A stretch of 64,000 nucleotides of DNA from Ovis canadensis (taxonomy: Eukaryota > Chordata > Mammalia > Artiodactyla > Bovidae). Made by a program: the position numbers and the translations under genes. Position 1 is the first letter of the stretch. The number at the start of each line of letters is the position of its first letter. The stretch covers positions 231,831,001 to 231,895,000 of the forward strand of contig NC_091247.1 of assembly GCF_042477335.2 (NCBI RefSeq). The letters run 5' to 3'. The notes under the pieces are model-generated. The model was not told the DNA's origin. It made no database searches and saw nothing but the letters and a program-made list of their open reading frames with translations. Shown here piece after piece: positions 54,101-64,000 of the stretch.

Positions 54101-55387
54101 TGCCGGGAGCCAGTGTGAGGAATCCCGCCCGTGACAAGGTCATGAGGAAGGAAGCTGACATACGCAAGGCGTGCTCAGACTTCAGGGACCCCTCTGGAAA
54201 TTCCTAAGCATGTACCCCAACAAAAATCTGCCGGTTTTTGTGCTCTGCTTTTCCACTCTTCTGACATTTTCTGGAAAAAGTCAATTCAGGGCTTTAGTCT
54301 TCTGCATTTGAAAGAGTGTTTCAATCCAAAAAACCCTCTGATGGCTTTCTAGCCTGCCTGCAGGACTCCTACAGCTGCGCATGTGATTGTTTGAGGCCTC
54401 CTGACTGCAGGAGGCACAGGAAGCTTAAAACATCCTAGGAATGTAAGGGCTTCCGAGGAGTCAAAATCTTTTTAGGACTGATTAAAGGTTTCATTTGTTG
54501 AGTCAATATTTGCTGCCAAATTTTCACATCCTTTAGTTGTAGATATAGTTAGAAAAACAAGTAGTAGACCTTGTGTTAGCAACATTAGATCTTTGAGTTA
54601 AGTACCTTCTTTGTTATATCCCACTGCACCTTTGTTCTATAGAGATGTAACTTTAATGTTAATGCTTTAAGGAGATGTAGATTAAAGAAAAACACTTCAG
54701 GGGAAACAAGATTAACATTCATTAAGGAAGAGAGCCAAAAGGTGTTAACAAGCCTCTTGGCCAGTAGATAATGTAAATCACCTGAGACCTTTTATATACA
54801 AAATGATGTATAGAAAGAGTCTGAGCTGCGAACGCTACATAATTTTGTGTTACCCATTGATCTCTGTGTTTTATCAAAAGTATAAAAGGCCTTCTGAACA
54901 ATAAAGGATGGGGCCAGCTCCAGGGGCCAGCTTCTTGGACCAGCTACTCTAACTAGTCTCCCGGCCTGGTTTCTTGGGGCTCTGGCTCCCCCCGTGTCTC
55001 TCTCTCTCTCTTTCTTCTTCTCTCTCTTTCCCTCTCTCTGCTCTTTACTTTAACTTCAGGCTGAATCTCCACCTGGAGCGCGGAGGCTCGCCAGGTCTAC
55101 TTACTTGCCCCGGCTGTTAAGACCCACGAGAAAGGGAGCTTAAGGCGAGGCACCCTTAGATATTCAAGCGGGCGCCGGTGGCCCAACGTAGATGGTGCAA
55201 ATTCCTTGTCTGGAATTTTATTGGCCTTCCGCGTAAACCAAGCTATTCAGCCCTCTTCCTCCACTTAATCTTCTTACTACACTATAGTTTCTTAATCTAA
55301 TCTTACATTAATAAATAAACAAGTCTTTCCACGCCGACGCCGTCCACCCTTCGAATTCCCTGGATCCACCGGGGCTGGACCCCGGCA
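54101..55387 (+). mobile_element. solo LTR, class II (ERVK/beta-like), nested in L1
   Basis: 1,287-bp element with ends tgccggg...cccggca, flanked by a perfect 6-bp duplication (agttga at 54,095-54,100 and 55,388-55,393). A 6-bp duplication is usual for class II endogenous retroviruses. It contains a TATA-like tataaaagg (about 54,881), an AATAAA about 20 bp later and a CT-rich tract (about 54,995-55,045). No gag, pol or env is present. It inserted into the ORF2 of the L1, so it is younger than the L1. The two ends still match over the 7-bp inverted repeat, consistent with a fairly recent fossil. Confidence 0.85.
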
Positions 55388-57573
55388 AGTTGATCTGTCC
55401 ATAGGTGTGAGTGGGGTATTAAAGTCTCCCACTATTATTGTGTTATTGTTGATTTCCCCTTTCATACTTGTTAGCATTTGTCTTACATATTGCAGTGCTC
55501 CTATATTGGGTGCATATATATTTATAATTGTTATATCTTCTTCTTGGATTGATACTTTGATCATTATGTAGTGGCCTTCTTTGTCTCTTTTCACAGCCTT
55601 TTTTTTAAAGTCTATTTTATCAGAAATGAGTATTGCCACTCCTGCTTTCTTTTGGTCTCTATTTGCATGGTATATCTTTTTCCAGCCCTTCACTTTCAGT
55701 CTGTATGTGTCCCTTGTTTTGAGGTGGGTCTCTTGTAAGCAGCATATAGAGGGGTCTTGTTTTTGTATCCATTCGGCCAGTCTTTGTCTTTTGGTTGGGG
55801 CATTCAACCCATTTACGTTTAAGGTAATTATTGATAAGTATGATCCTGTTACCATTTACTTTATTGTTTTGGGTTCGGGTTTATACACCCTTTTTGTGTT
55901 TCCTGTCTAGAGAATATCCTTTAGAATTTGTTGGAGAGCTGGTTTGGTGGTGCTGAATTCTCTCAGCTTTTGCTTGTCTGTAAAGCTTTTGATTTCTCCT
56001 TCGTATCTGAATGAGATCCTTGCTGGGTACAGTAATCTGGGCTGTAGGTTATTTTCTTTCATCACTTTAAGTATGTCTTGCCATTCCCTCCTGGCCTGAA
56101 GAGTTTCTATGGAAAGATCAGCTGTTATCCTTATGGGAATCCCCTTGTGTGTTATTAGTTGTTTTTCCCTTGCTGCTTTTAATATTTGTTCTTTGTGTTT
56201 GATCTTTGTTAATTTGATTAATATGTGTCTTGGGGTGTTTCACCTTGGGTTTATCCTATTTGGAACTCTCCGTGTTTCTTGGACGTGGGTGATTATTTCC
56301 TTCCCCATTTTAGGGAAGTTTTCAACTATTATCTCCTCAAGGATTTTCTCATGGTCTTTTTGTCTTCTTCTTCTGGGACTCCTATAATTCGAATGTTGGA
56401 GCGTTTCATATCATCCTGGAGGTTTCTGAGATTGTCCTCATTTCTTTTAATTCGTTTTTCTTGTTTCCTCTCGGATTCATTTATTTCTACCATTCTATCT
56501 TCTATTTCATTAATCCTATCTTCTGCCTCCGTTATTCTGCTATTTGTTGCTTCCAGAGTGTTTCTGATCTCATTTATTGCATTATTCATTATATATTGAC
56601 TCTTTTTTATTTCTTCTAGGTCCTTGTTAAACCTTTCTTGCATCTTCTCAATCCTTGTCTCTAGGCTATTTATCTGTGATTCCATTTTGATTTCAAGATT
56701 TTGGATCATTTTCACTATTAATATTCGGAATTCTTTCTCAGGTAGATTCCCTACCTCTTCCTCTTTTGTTTGGTTTGGTGGGCAACCCTCCTGTTCCTTT
56801 ACCTGCTGAGTATTCCTCTGTCTCTTCATCTTGATTATATTGCTGCGTTTGGGGTGGCCTTTTTATATTCTGGTAATTTGTGGAGTTCTCTTTATTATGG
56901 AGCTTCCTCACTGTGGGTGGGGTTGTATCAGTGGCTTGTCTAGGTTTCCTGGTTAGGGAGGCTTGTGTTGGAGTTCTGGTGGGTGGAGCTGGGTTTCTTC
57001 TCTCTGGAGTGCAGTGGAGTGATGGGTTATGAGACGTCAAAGGTTTTGGAGTAACTTTGAGCTGCCTGTATATTGAAGCTCAGGAGTGTGTGCCTGTGTT
57101 GCTGGAGAATTTGTGTGGTATGTCTTGTTCTGGAACTTGTTGGCCCTTGGGTGGAGCTTGGTTTCAGTGTAGGTATGGAGGCATTTGATGAGCTCCTATT
57201 GCTTAATGTTCCCTGAATTCAGGAGTTCTCTGATGTTTTCAGGCTTTGGACTTAAGCCTCCTGCTTCTGGTTTTCAGTTTTATTTTTACAGTAGCCTCTA
57301 GACTTCTCCATCTATACAGCACCGATGATAAAACATCTAGGTTAAAGATGAAAAGTTTCTCCACATTGAGGGACACCCAGAGAGGTTCACTGTTTTTGAA
57401 GACAATGGTCTGCTTTTCTGGTTGCCTGATGTCCTCTGCCAGCCTACAGAAGTTGTTTTGTGGAGTTTGCTCAGTGTTGAAATGTTCTTTTGAGGAATTT
57501 TGAGGGAGAAAGTGGTCTTCACGTCCTATTCCGCCGCCATCTTAGGACTGTCCCTCCTATTCAACTTTTCTTT

Positions 57574-58004
57574 AGGCCAATTATTAGAACTCATTTACCA
57601 TTTTGACAATATTATTAAAACAAATAAAAAAACAAAAGACACACACTAAGACATACACAAATCCAGACAGACAGATGGAAATCTCATAGTTTTCCACTTG
57701 ATATTTAAAATGTCTCTTTGACCCCCCCTCCCTTTTTTTGAAGTTCTAATTTGCCCAAGGCCAAGGTCTCAGGCAAAGTGGGCTGTGTGTTTCAGGGACA
57801 TGAAAAGGGTTAATTTCAAGCTTTTCCCTAGGCAGGCGTTTTAACAAACTTGTTTTTAATTGCATATGCAAAAAGAACTGATTTTGCAGTTTCTGAGAAA
57901 AAAATTTTTTTTCACTTTCACCAGTTTTCTCCAGAGTCTAAAGAATATCGTGGCCATCCTGTGTCAGAAAGTTGCCTTTCCTTTCTGTAGTCGCAGTTTC
58001 ATAC
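57574..58004. other. AT-rich unassigned sequence
   Basis: Continuation of the pre-insertion sequence to the right of the L1 target site. No gene or repeat family recognised. Confidence 0.35.
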
Positions 58005-58208
58005 CTGAAGTGAAAGTGGAGTCACTCAGTCGTGTCCGACTCTTTGCGACCCCATGGACTGTAGACTGTAGCCTATCAGACTTCTCAGTCCATGGGATTT
58101 TCCAGACAAGAAGACTGAAGTGGATTGTCATTTCCTTCTCCAGGGGATCTTCCCGACCCAAATCCAACCCAGGTCTCTCTCTGCGCTTTACCCTCTGAGC
58201 CACCGGGT
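58005..58208 (-). mobile_element. Bov-tA-type SINE, antisense
   Basis: Antisense SINE: gtcactcagtcgtgtccgac, catttccttctccaggggat, ctgagccaccgggttgat. Slightly longer in the middle because of a small internal duplication (gactgtagactgtagcc). Confidence 0.92.
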
Positions 58209-58294
58209 TGATCCCTTTATACCTAAATTATAGGCCAAATAGTGCTCAAATAGACTCTGATATCAGGGGCAGATCAGCTGATGAAAATCTTGGA

Positions 58295-58585
58295 TTGTCC
58301 CTCTGATGGGAAGGGAGGTCTTTGTCCCATCAGAAGGACCTGAAAGGTTATGGGAGTTTGCAGGAGTGGGGGAAGCTTGGTCCTTCCCCATCCTGAGAAA
58401 CAGGAATAGTTACAAGGGAATTCTTTAGGATGTTCAGGGGTGGGGGAAGCTTTGTTCCCTGCCCACCTGAGAGACAATCATAGTTAGAAAGGGATCTTTA
58501 AAATGTTAAGAGAGCTTTTGATCCTTCAGGCTTTTGAATACAGAGAAAGACCTGGACCAAAGGGAATCTCAGAACCCTTTCCTAG
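58295..58585. repeat. degenerate tandem repeat, period about 74 bp
   Basis: The block tgggggaagctt.gt.cc begins at 58,367 and recurs at 58,441 (offset 74), each followed by a ccca.cctgaga.ac.-like and ag..agaa.ggat.tttta-like part. A weaker copy precedes (about 58,300) and another may follow (about 58,510). The two central copies are clear, the outer ones uncertain. Confidence 0.5.
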
Positions 58586-58811
58586 AGATCATGTGGACAT
58601 GAAAGGTCTAGTAGGGGTTGTCTAGGAAACCTGATGGAGAGAGAGGGGGACAGGAGATAGGGAGGCAACAGGAAGACATGTGGCATGAGTCCCTGAAATC
58701 CGGATTCCGACTGAGGGCCACGGAGAACTGAACGTAAGGAGATTCTGAGTTCTCTCACTCCTTTTGGCAAAAGCTAGTGTGCCTTTCAGAGGCCATCTTT
58801 TTGGGAGGTCC

Positions 58812-60440
58812 CCCACGGCGTAGGAGTGCAGCAGCTGCGACGGTGCAGGAGTGCAGCTGGGAGGAGTTAACGCACGTCCAAGGTCAGGGGCGGCAGCTGA
58901 GAGGAGCTACCTCACATCTGAGGTAAGGAGCAGCGGCTGCGCTTTGCTGGAGAAGCCGTGAAGAGACACCCCATGTGCAAGGTAAGAGAAACCCAAGTAA
59001 GACGGTGGCACTGAGAGAGGGCCTCAGAGGGCAGCCAGACGGAATCACAATCACAGACAACTAGCCAATCTGATCACATGGACCACAGCCCTGTCTAACT
59101 CAGTGAAACTAAGCCATGACGTGTGGGGCCACCCAAGACAGGAGAGTCATGGTGGAGAGGTCTGACAGAATGTGGTCCACTGGAGAAGGGAATGGAAAAC
59201 CGCTTCAGTATTCTTGCCTCAAGAAACCCATGAGCAGTGTGAACAAGCATTGAAGGATGAACTCCCCAGGTCGGTAGGTGCCCAATATGCTGCTGGAGAT
59301 CAGTGGAGACATAACTCCAGAAAGAATGAAGGGATGGAGCCAAAGCAAAAACAACACCCAGTTGTGGATGGGACTGGTCTCAGAAGCAAGGTTCAATGCT
59401 GTAAAGAGCAATACTGCATAGGAACCTGGAATGTTAGGTCCATGAATAAAGGCAGATTGGAAGTGGTTAAACAGGAGATGGCAATGAAGGAGGAAACAGA
59501 GAGAACAGGCTCCATCTTGAAAGCAGGACTCCATCTTGGGCCAGACTATGGACTTTGAGCTATATTCCCAGTATCTATGGAAACGGCACACCAACTGGAA
59601 AACCAGACCCCTGGAGGGAAGAGCCCCCGGGCTCGTACCTGGACTCTGTCGCCTAAAAGAATACCCTGATTATCTGTGTAACCGAATAGAATCATAAATT
59701 CTATTATGCTTGTTGGGGTATGACCACAGGCCTATTGATAATCATCTACTGTTAACTACCTGGGCTTAAGGCATATGAATTATGGATTAACTTTGTATCT
59801 TTCTTTTTCTTTGTTCAGACTAGTTTCAGGGAATTTGGGGAGGTGGGTTTGGACACATACACTTAGGGTATACAAGGTTTTCAGAAGAACTGGTCGGGTC
59901 CTTGGCTAAGAGGACTCTGCCTTGGGCCCGCCGGTGTAATACACTGCACTCCACTATCTGCATTGTCCTTCTGATTGAGTTTGTTTCACAGAATGCGTGG
60001 CTACAATAGCAAGAGTGAACACAGAGTTGGACCATAAAGAAAGCTGAGCCCCGAAGAATTGATGCTTTTGAACTGTGGTCTTGGAGAAGACTTGTGAGAG
60101 TCCCTTGGACTGCAAGGAGATCCAACCAGTCCATCCTAAAGGAGATCAGTCCTGGGTGTTCATTGGAAGGACTGATGCTGAAGCTGAAACTCCAATACTT
60201 TGGTCACCTTGTGCAAAGAGCTGACTCATTGGAAAAGACCCTGATGCTGGGAGCAATTGGGGGCAGGAGGAGAAGGGGATGACAGAGGATAAGATGGTTG
60301 GATGGCATCACCAACTCAAGGGACATGGGTTTGGGTGGACTCCAGGAGTTGGTGATGGACAAGGAGGCCTGCCGTGCTGCAGTCCATGGGGTCACAAAGA
60401 GTCGGACACGACTGAATGACTGAACTGAACTGAACTGAGT
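58812..60440 (+). mobile_element. BovB, sense, with 5' end, nested LTR and internal deletion
   Basis: Sense BovB that keeps its 5' region (GC-rich ggcggcagctgagaggagct, then aagagaaacccaagtaagac, then caatctgatcacatggacca) up to the start of its ORF (tgcataggaacctggaatgt, about 59,420). After the nested LTR (59,485-60,005) it resumes for about 10 bp and then jumps directly to the end of the polymerase region (gagttggaccataaagaaag at about 60,022). About 2 kb, the endonuclease and most of the reverse transcriptase, is missing. The 3' end is complete, with gactgaatgactgaactga near 60,430. Confidence 0.9.
59485..60005 (+). mobile_element. solo LTR C (ruminant endogenous retrovirus), nested in BovB
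   Basis: 521-bp LTR (tgaaggaggaaac ... gcgtggctaca), same family as the LTR at 42,435. It has the shared ggtccttggctaagagga and cttgggcccgccggtgta blocks. It is flanked by near-identical 7-bp sequences (59,478-59,484 and 60,006-60,012). No retroviral genes are attached. Confidence 0.75.
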
Positions 60441-60729
60441 TTGTATTTGGGCCAGGCCTTTTGCAGGGCTAAATTTTCCAGTTTCTGAGAATGTAGCCAA
60501 GGGGTGAGTCTGAAAGAGGCTCCCGGGACGTACCAGAGCTCACTCTTAGCCTATCTACCATAGAATGGGGTACTCAGAGTCACCGGCTGACAGAAAGGAG
60601 TCCCCTTTGTCCCAGTGATCTCCCCCTGTGAGTAATGCATGAAAATGGCCTCCCGACCCAACAGGCGCGCCCGACAGTGAGAGGTGACCCCTGAGAACCA
60701 TGCTGCTAGGGCACCGTGTGACCCGGGCA
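60441..60729. other. unassigned sequence
   Basis: No repeat family or gene recognised. Moderately GC-rich. Confidence 0.35.
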
Positions 60730-61300
60730 GAGACAGACAGACTCCATACTTTTCACAAGTGCACGGGGAACATTCTCCAAAATTGACCAGATGTTAGGCC
60801 AGAAAATAAGCCCACTATAAATAGACTCAAATCCTGCAAAGGCACTGTTTCCTGTCACAATGCAACGAAGCGGAAAGTTAATAGCAGAAGGAAAGGTGGG
60901 AAGATCCACAACATGTGAAGATTGAGCACACTCTTGCGTAACCAGCAGGCTAAAAGCAAGAGCAATAAGAAAGGAGCTCAGAGAATACCTGGGGACAAGC
61001 CGAAATATAAACAGAACATACCAAAATGTGCGGGATTCTGCAAAAACATCACCGACAATGAAATGTAAAGCTGGTAACGCATGCGTTTAAAAGAAAGCTC
61101 AAATACGCAACCTATCTTTACACCTAGGCAGAAAAGGGAGACCAAACCAAACTCAAAGCTAGAAGGAGGAATGAAAATAGTAAAGATTAGCTCTCAGATA
61201 CATACACAGAAGAGAAAAACCAAAGAAATCAATTTAAAACAAAAGTTACTTCAACCAGGTTAACATAAGTAACAAATCTTTAGCTGTATTGACTAAGAGA
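60730..61300 (+). mobile_element. old L1 ORF2 fragment, sense
   Basis: Diverged L1 ORF2 segment. Collinear landmarks are ggaacattctccaaaattga (60,766), gatgttaggccagaaaataa (60,789), ataccaaaatgtgcgggatt (about 61,018) and gaaggaggaatgaaaatagt (about 61,161). Many indels, no long frame. Confidence 0.75.
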
Positions 61301-63334
61301 CAAGACAACAGGAACAGAAGAGGAAACATTACTGCTGATACGACAAAGCAGAGCACTGCGGGAGGACTCTGCACAGCCGGATGCTACGAGGCTGGATAAC
61401 CTGGATGCAGCGCTATTATTTAAGCCTCAGGCTGCGGTGTTTTATTCTGGCGACCCTAGCAAACTAGCAAAGCTTTATCCTCTTTCCTACAAACAAAAGT
61501 TGTGAAAATAGTGCCAAAACCCACAAAGTATACAAAATATCTGAAAGGAGGAAAAAGGAAACGGATGAACTACCTAGGGTGTTGAGAAAAATCTTTTTCC
61601 TTATCAAAGTTAAATAAAAACCATCAAAACCACCAGAAAAATCTCACGGATAGACATTTTAGAGAAGCCCAACAGCAGCCTTGGTAAAACAACCAGAAAT
61701 CCATTCAGTTGGTAAAAACAGTAAAATAATATTGTAAAATAAAAACAGTAAAATGCATTTTATTCTTTGGAGGTTTTAGAAAATTCAATTTAGTGAAAAT
61801 TCCCACGAGGATATAATACAGGTACAGGATATACTTTGCCTTAATTTGTGCCTCCTGTCATTTAGCCTGTGTGTCCAGGGCCGTCTGCCCGCCACAGGTA
61901 GCTTTTGTTTCTTAGGGATCCTTCTAGTTCCTTGTAAGCAAACACGAAAGTGTATTTCTCCTTCATGCCCTAACTAAAAACACAAACAGTGGTATGTTAA
62001 GCATGCTCCATCAGGACATGCTCTCCTGTACAGCAGGGCACTGAATGGATGATGTGCTATTATAATACACTTTGCCCATCCGCATTGGGATGAACACTGA
62101 TATACAAGAAGATGGACACTGTGGGAAAATTTAGTGTGACTTATTACACCAACAGATCTTACGAAAACAGGAGCAAAAATTGCCTCAGTGACTTGATACT
62201 ACCTGAAGGATTCAAATTCAGAGACTCCTAAGACCTTACCCAGGATTTACTGGCATAATGTTCTTCTAGGGGGTGAGGAAAGCCATCTAAGTGTCTCGTC
62301 CTATTTCATTTTAACATGTTCATGAGCAAAAGCAAAGAATATGAGACAGACACCTTCACGCATGTGTGGTTAGGTGATTTTAAATTATTGATGCAAAAGT
62401 ATAATTTTCTCTTAAAATGTGATTTCTGCTTCCAAATAAATACGAATGTCTGGACTTCCTCAGCACTAGTAACTGGTAATTAGAAAGCTGAACAAACTAC
62501 ATGAAACCAACCCCTAGTCAGAATGCTTGGCCAGAGACAGCCTGGAAACCAACTCCATCAACATAAGGTCACGTGGCGGAGAAGTCCCCGGGGCTTTCTC
62601 ACCCTGCTGCTGTCCTCCTGGGCGCCCTTTTCCAGCCAAGTCTCTTGCTTTGTCAGCAAGTGTGAGCCCACTCTAGGGCCCTGGAGAGGGTTCCCCTTCC
62701 TGCAACGATAACAGGAACAGTGTCTAACTTGCTCACCTACCATTGGGAATTAGAAATCTGAACAAAACAGGAAACTGTTCTCAGACCCTGAACAGCAGGC
62801 AGTGTGGGGGTTCCGGGGCTGGGTTCCTCCCGTGAAGGTGAGCACATACACCAACCTGATGACTCCGCCGCTCTCTGCCTTCAGGCGGTCTTCACGCTGC
62901 AACTGCAGGCAGAGGAGCCCATGAACATTCTGGCAGCCACGAGGCTCTGATCTGTGTGGCAGGGCATCAGAAAGCAGGGAGCTACTCAGAGGAAAAGTTC
63001 CACAGCTGCTGAATGATCCCTTTGAGTCTATCGACTACCCATCGGAGGACACAGAGGTGAGATTCCATAATAAAAACGCAAAAACATTGGTCTCAAAGCA
63101 AAAAATAAAAATTCCTTCCACATTAAATTTTTTTCAAAGTATGGCAATTAAATGAAGGCTAGTGAGCAGTACACACATACATAAATGGATATGTTTCTAG
63201 AAAGCAATGTTTTAAAGATGTCAAGAAACCTCGTCGTCATGCCAGTTTTAGAATTCTAGGGAAAAAATGCAGAGTAACGTGGATATCTCTCTGCCTACAA
63301 AAGGCATTGGAATAGTTTAGTATTGTTCCTTTGA
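61301..63334. other. unassigned, probably single-copy sequence
   Basis: About 2 kb with no young repeats and no convincing coding exon. Short frames only. Confidence 0.4.
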
Positions 63335-63480
63335 AAATTTTTTAATTGGTGGAAAATTGTTTTACCATTTTGTGTTGGTTTCTGCCATACAATGCAAATT
63401 AGCCATTATTATTGAATATATGTGTATATTTGTCCATCACTTGCTTCTTGAGCCTCTCTCCCCTCCTTGAATAGCTTTAG
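63335..63480 (-). mobile_element. L1 3' UTR fragment, antisense
   Basis: Matches the reverse complement of an artiodactyl L1 3' UTR: ttttaattggtggaaaattg, tgtgttggtttctgccatac, caatgcaaattagccattat, then ttgagcctctctcccctcct. Confidence 0.75.
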
Positions 63481-64000
63481 TAAAGAAATCGTTGACCGTG
63501 TTACACATGTTCCTCACTCAACATTATGCTTCCATTGCCATGTTTATAAAGATCTTAAAATACAGACCAGGACGTGCATTTCCAAGCTACTATTTGCTTT
63601 GCAAGGGGTCAGCCAGCACCACTTGCATTAGGCTGAGACTAGGGGTACGCGGAGGAGTGGTAGCAAACCAGGAAGGCATGTCCTGCTCAGAGCTTGTGAT
63701 GTAGGGAAGCTGGAGGCAGGCAGCGGGGAAGAGAGGCGGCCCTGGGCTTGCTTGGAGGACCATGTTCCCACCGATTTGTTTCTAATTGGAAAGCGCATGG
63801 GAGGAAACAGTCACTGACCCAGACCGGACCTTGAGGCCTAATGCAGCAGTTTGGGGATGTGGATTTCCAGAATGGTTGCTACGGGGCAGGGGACAAGGCC
63901 TTGTGGGTTGTAGTTTTCTCTGCTTTTATATACTTAGACATAGTGAAACTCCGTTTGGGCCATCTTCAACTGAGCAGCTGTTCTTGCAGATAAACTTCAT
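63481..64000. other. unassigned right-edge sequence
   Basis: No gene or repeat recognised. The longest frames are about 70 codons and resemble nothing known. Confidence 0.4.

Larger units (their letters stand above)
50406..57557 (-). mobile_element. near full-length bovine L1 (L1-BT type)
   Basis: Antisense L1 bounded by a 16-bp target-site duplication (tattcaacttttcttt at 50,390-50,405 and 57,558-57,573), with its A-tail as the T-run at 50,406-50,423. Without the nested LTR it is about 5.86 kb. At its 5' end the complement of gccgccatctt (57,533-57,543) is a YY1-type site about 14 bp from the terminus, the mark of a full-length L1. ORF1 (from 56,829) shows the coiled-coil N-terminus, then a frame break. 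ORF2 has the endonuclease (55,855 leftward), the reverse transcriptase with the FADD motif ([12 protein letters not shown], about 52,460) and the CCHC-like C-terminal region. ORF2 is broken by the LTR, by a stop in place of Lys near 52,213, and by further stops or shifts near 51,350 and 51,088. Not active. Confidence 0.95.

Overview
This is ruminant (bovid) nuclear DNA. The evidence is the density of clade-specific repeats: BovB (RTE) LINEs on both strands, Bov-tA/BOV-A2 SINEs built from a tRNA-Glu-like head, a bovine-type full-length L1, a CHR-type SINE and several ruminant LTRs. There are no bacterial or phage features. The species (cattle, yak, buffalo, sheep, goat) and the chromosome cannot be fixed from sequence alone.

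The centre (about 5,705-36,258) is a head-to-tail array of a 4,648/4,649-bp unit. Each full unit carries one uninterrupted 533-codon, single-exon gene for a USP17-like (DUB/USP17L) ubiquitin-specific protease with the complete Cys-His-Asp triad. Six such genes lie on the + strand (ATGs at 8,697, 13,345, 17,993, 22,642, 27,291 and 31,940). The unit matches the human RS447/USP17L megasatellite in gene content and approximate unit size (about 4.7 kb in human), so this is its ruminant counterpart. The copies are nearly identical: genes 1, 2, 4 and 5 encode the same protein, gene 3 has E371K, and gene 6 has D35G and G36C. The array begins about 50 bp after where a stop codon would lie and ends about 335 bp before where the next ATG would lie. 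It therefore reads spacer-(promoter+gene-spacer)x6, with every gene keeping a full upstream and downstream spacer. Only the outermost few hundred bases at each edge are diverged.

The left flank (1-5,705) is a Bov-tA SINE, L1 scraps and a minus-strand BovB. That BovB is split by a 1.48-kb processed retrocopy of a transcript that itself carried a SINE and a BovB tail, flanked by a 15-bp target-site duplication. An old plus-strand L1 ORF2 fragment abuts the array.

The right flank (36,258-64,000) starts with a decayed minus-strand BovB, then about 3 kb of mostly single-copy DNA (with L2 and MIR-like remnants). After that comes a mosaic of BovB, SINE, L1 and LTR pieces. Its main element is a near-complete minus-strand L1 (50,406-57,557, 16-bp target-site duplication) whose ORF2 is split by a 1.29-kb class II-type solo LTR with a 6-bp duplication. 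Farther right is a sense-strand BovB with a 5' end, a nested LTR and a large internal deletion. I found no other convincing host protein-coding gene, and no tRNA, rRNA or CRISPR.

Functionally the window is one gene family: tandem copies that probably act together as a dosage-variable source of a deubiquitinase. In human and mouse these enzymes are cytokine-inducible regulators of proliferation and survival. Each copy has its own CpG-rich 5' block with CCAAT, octamer, E-box and GC-box motifs. The first canonical polyadenylation signal lies about 2.1 kb downstream of the stop.
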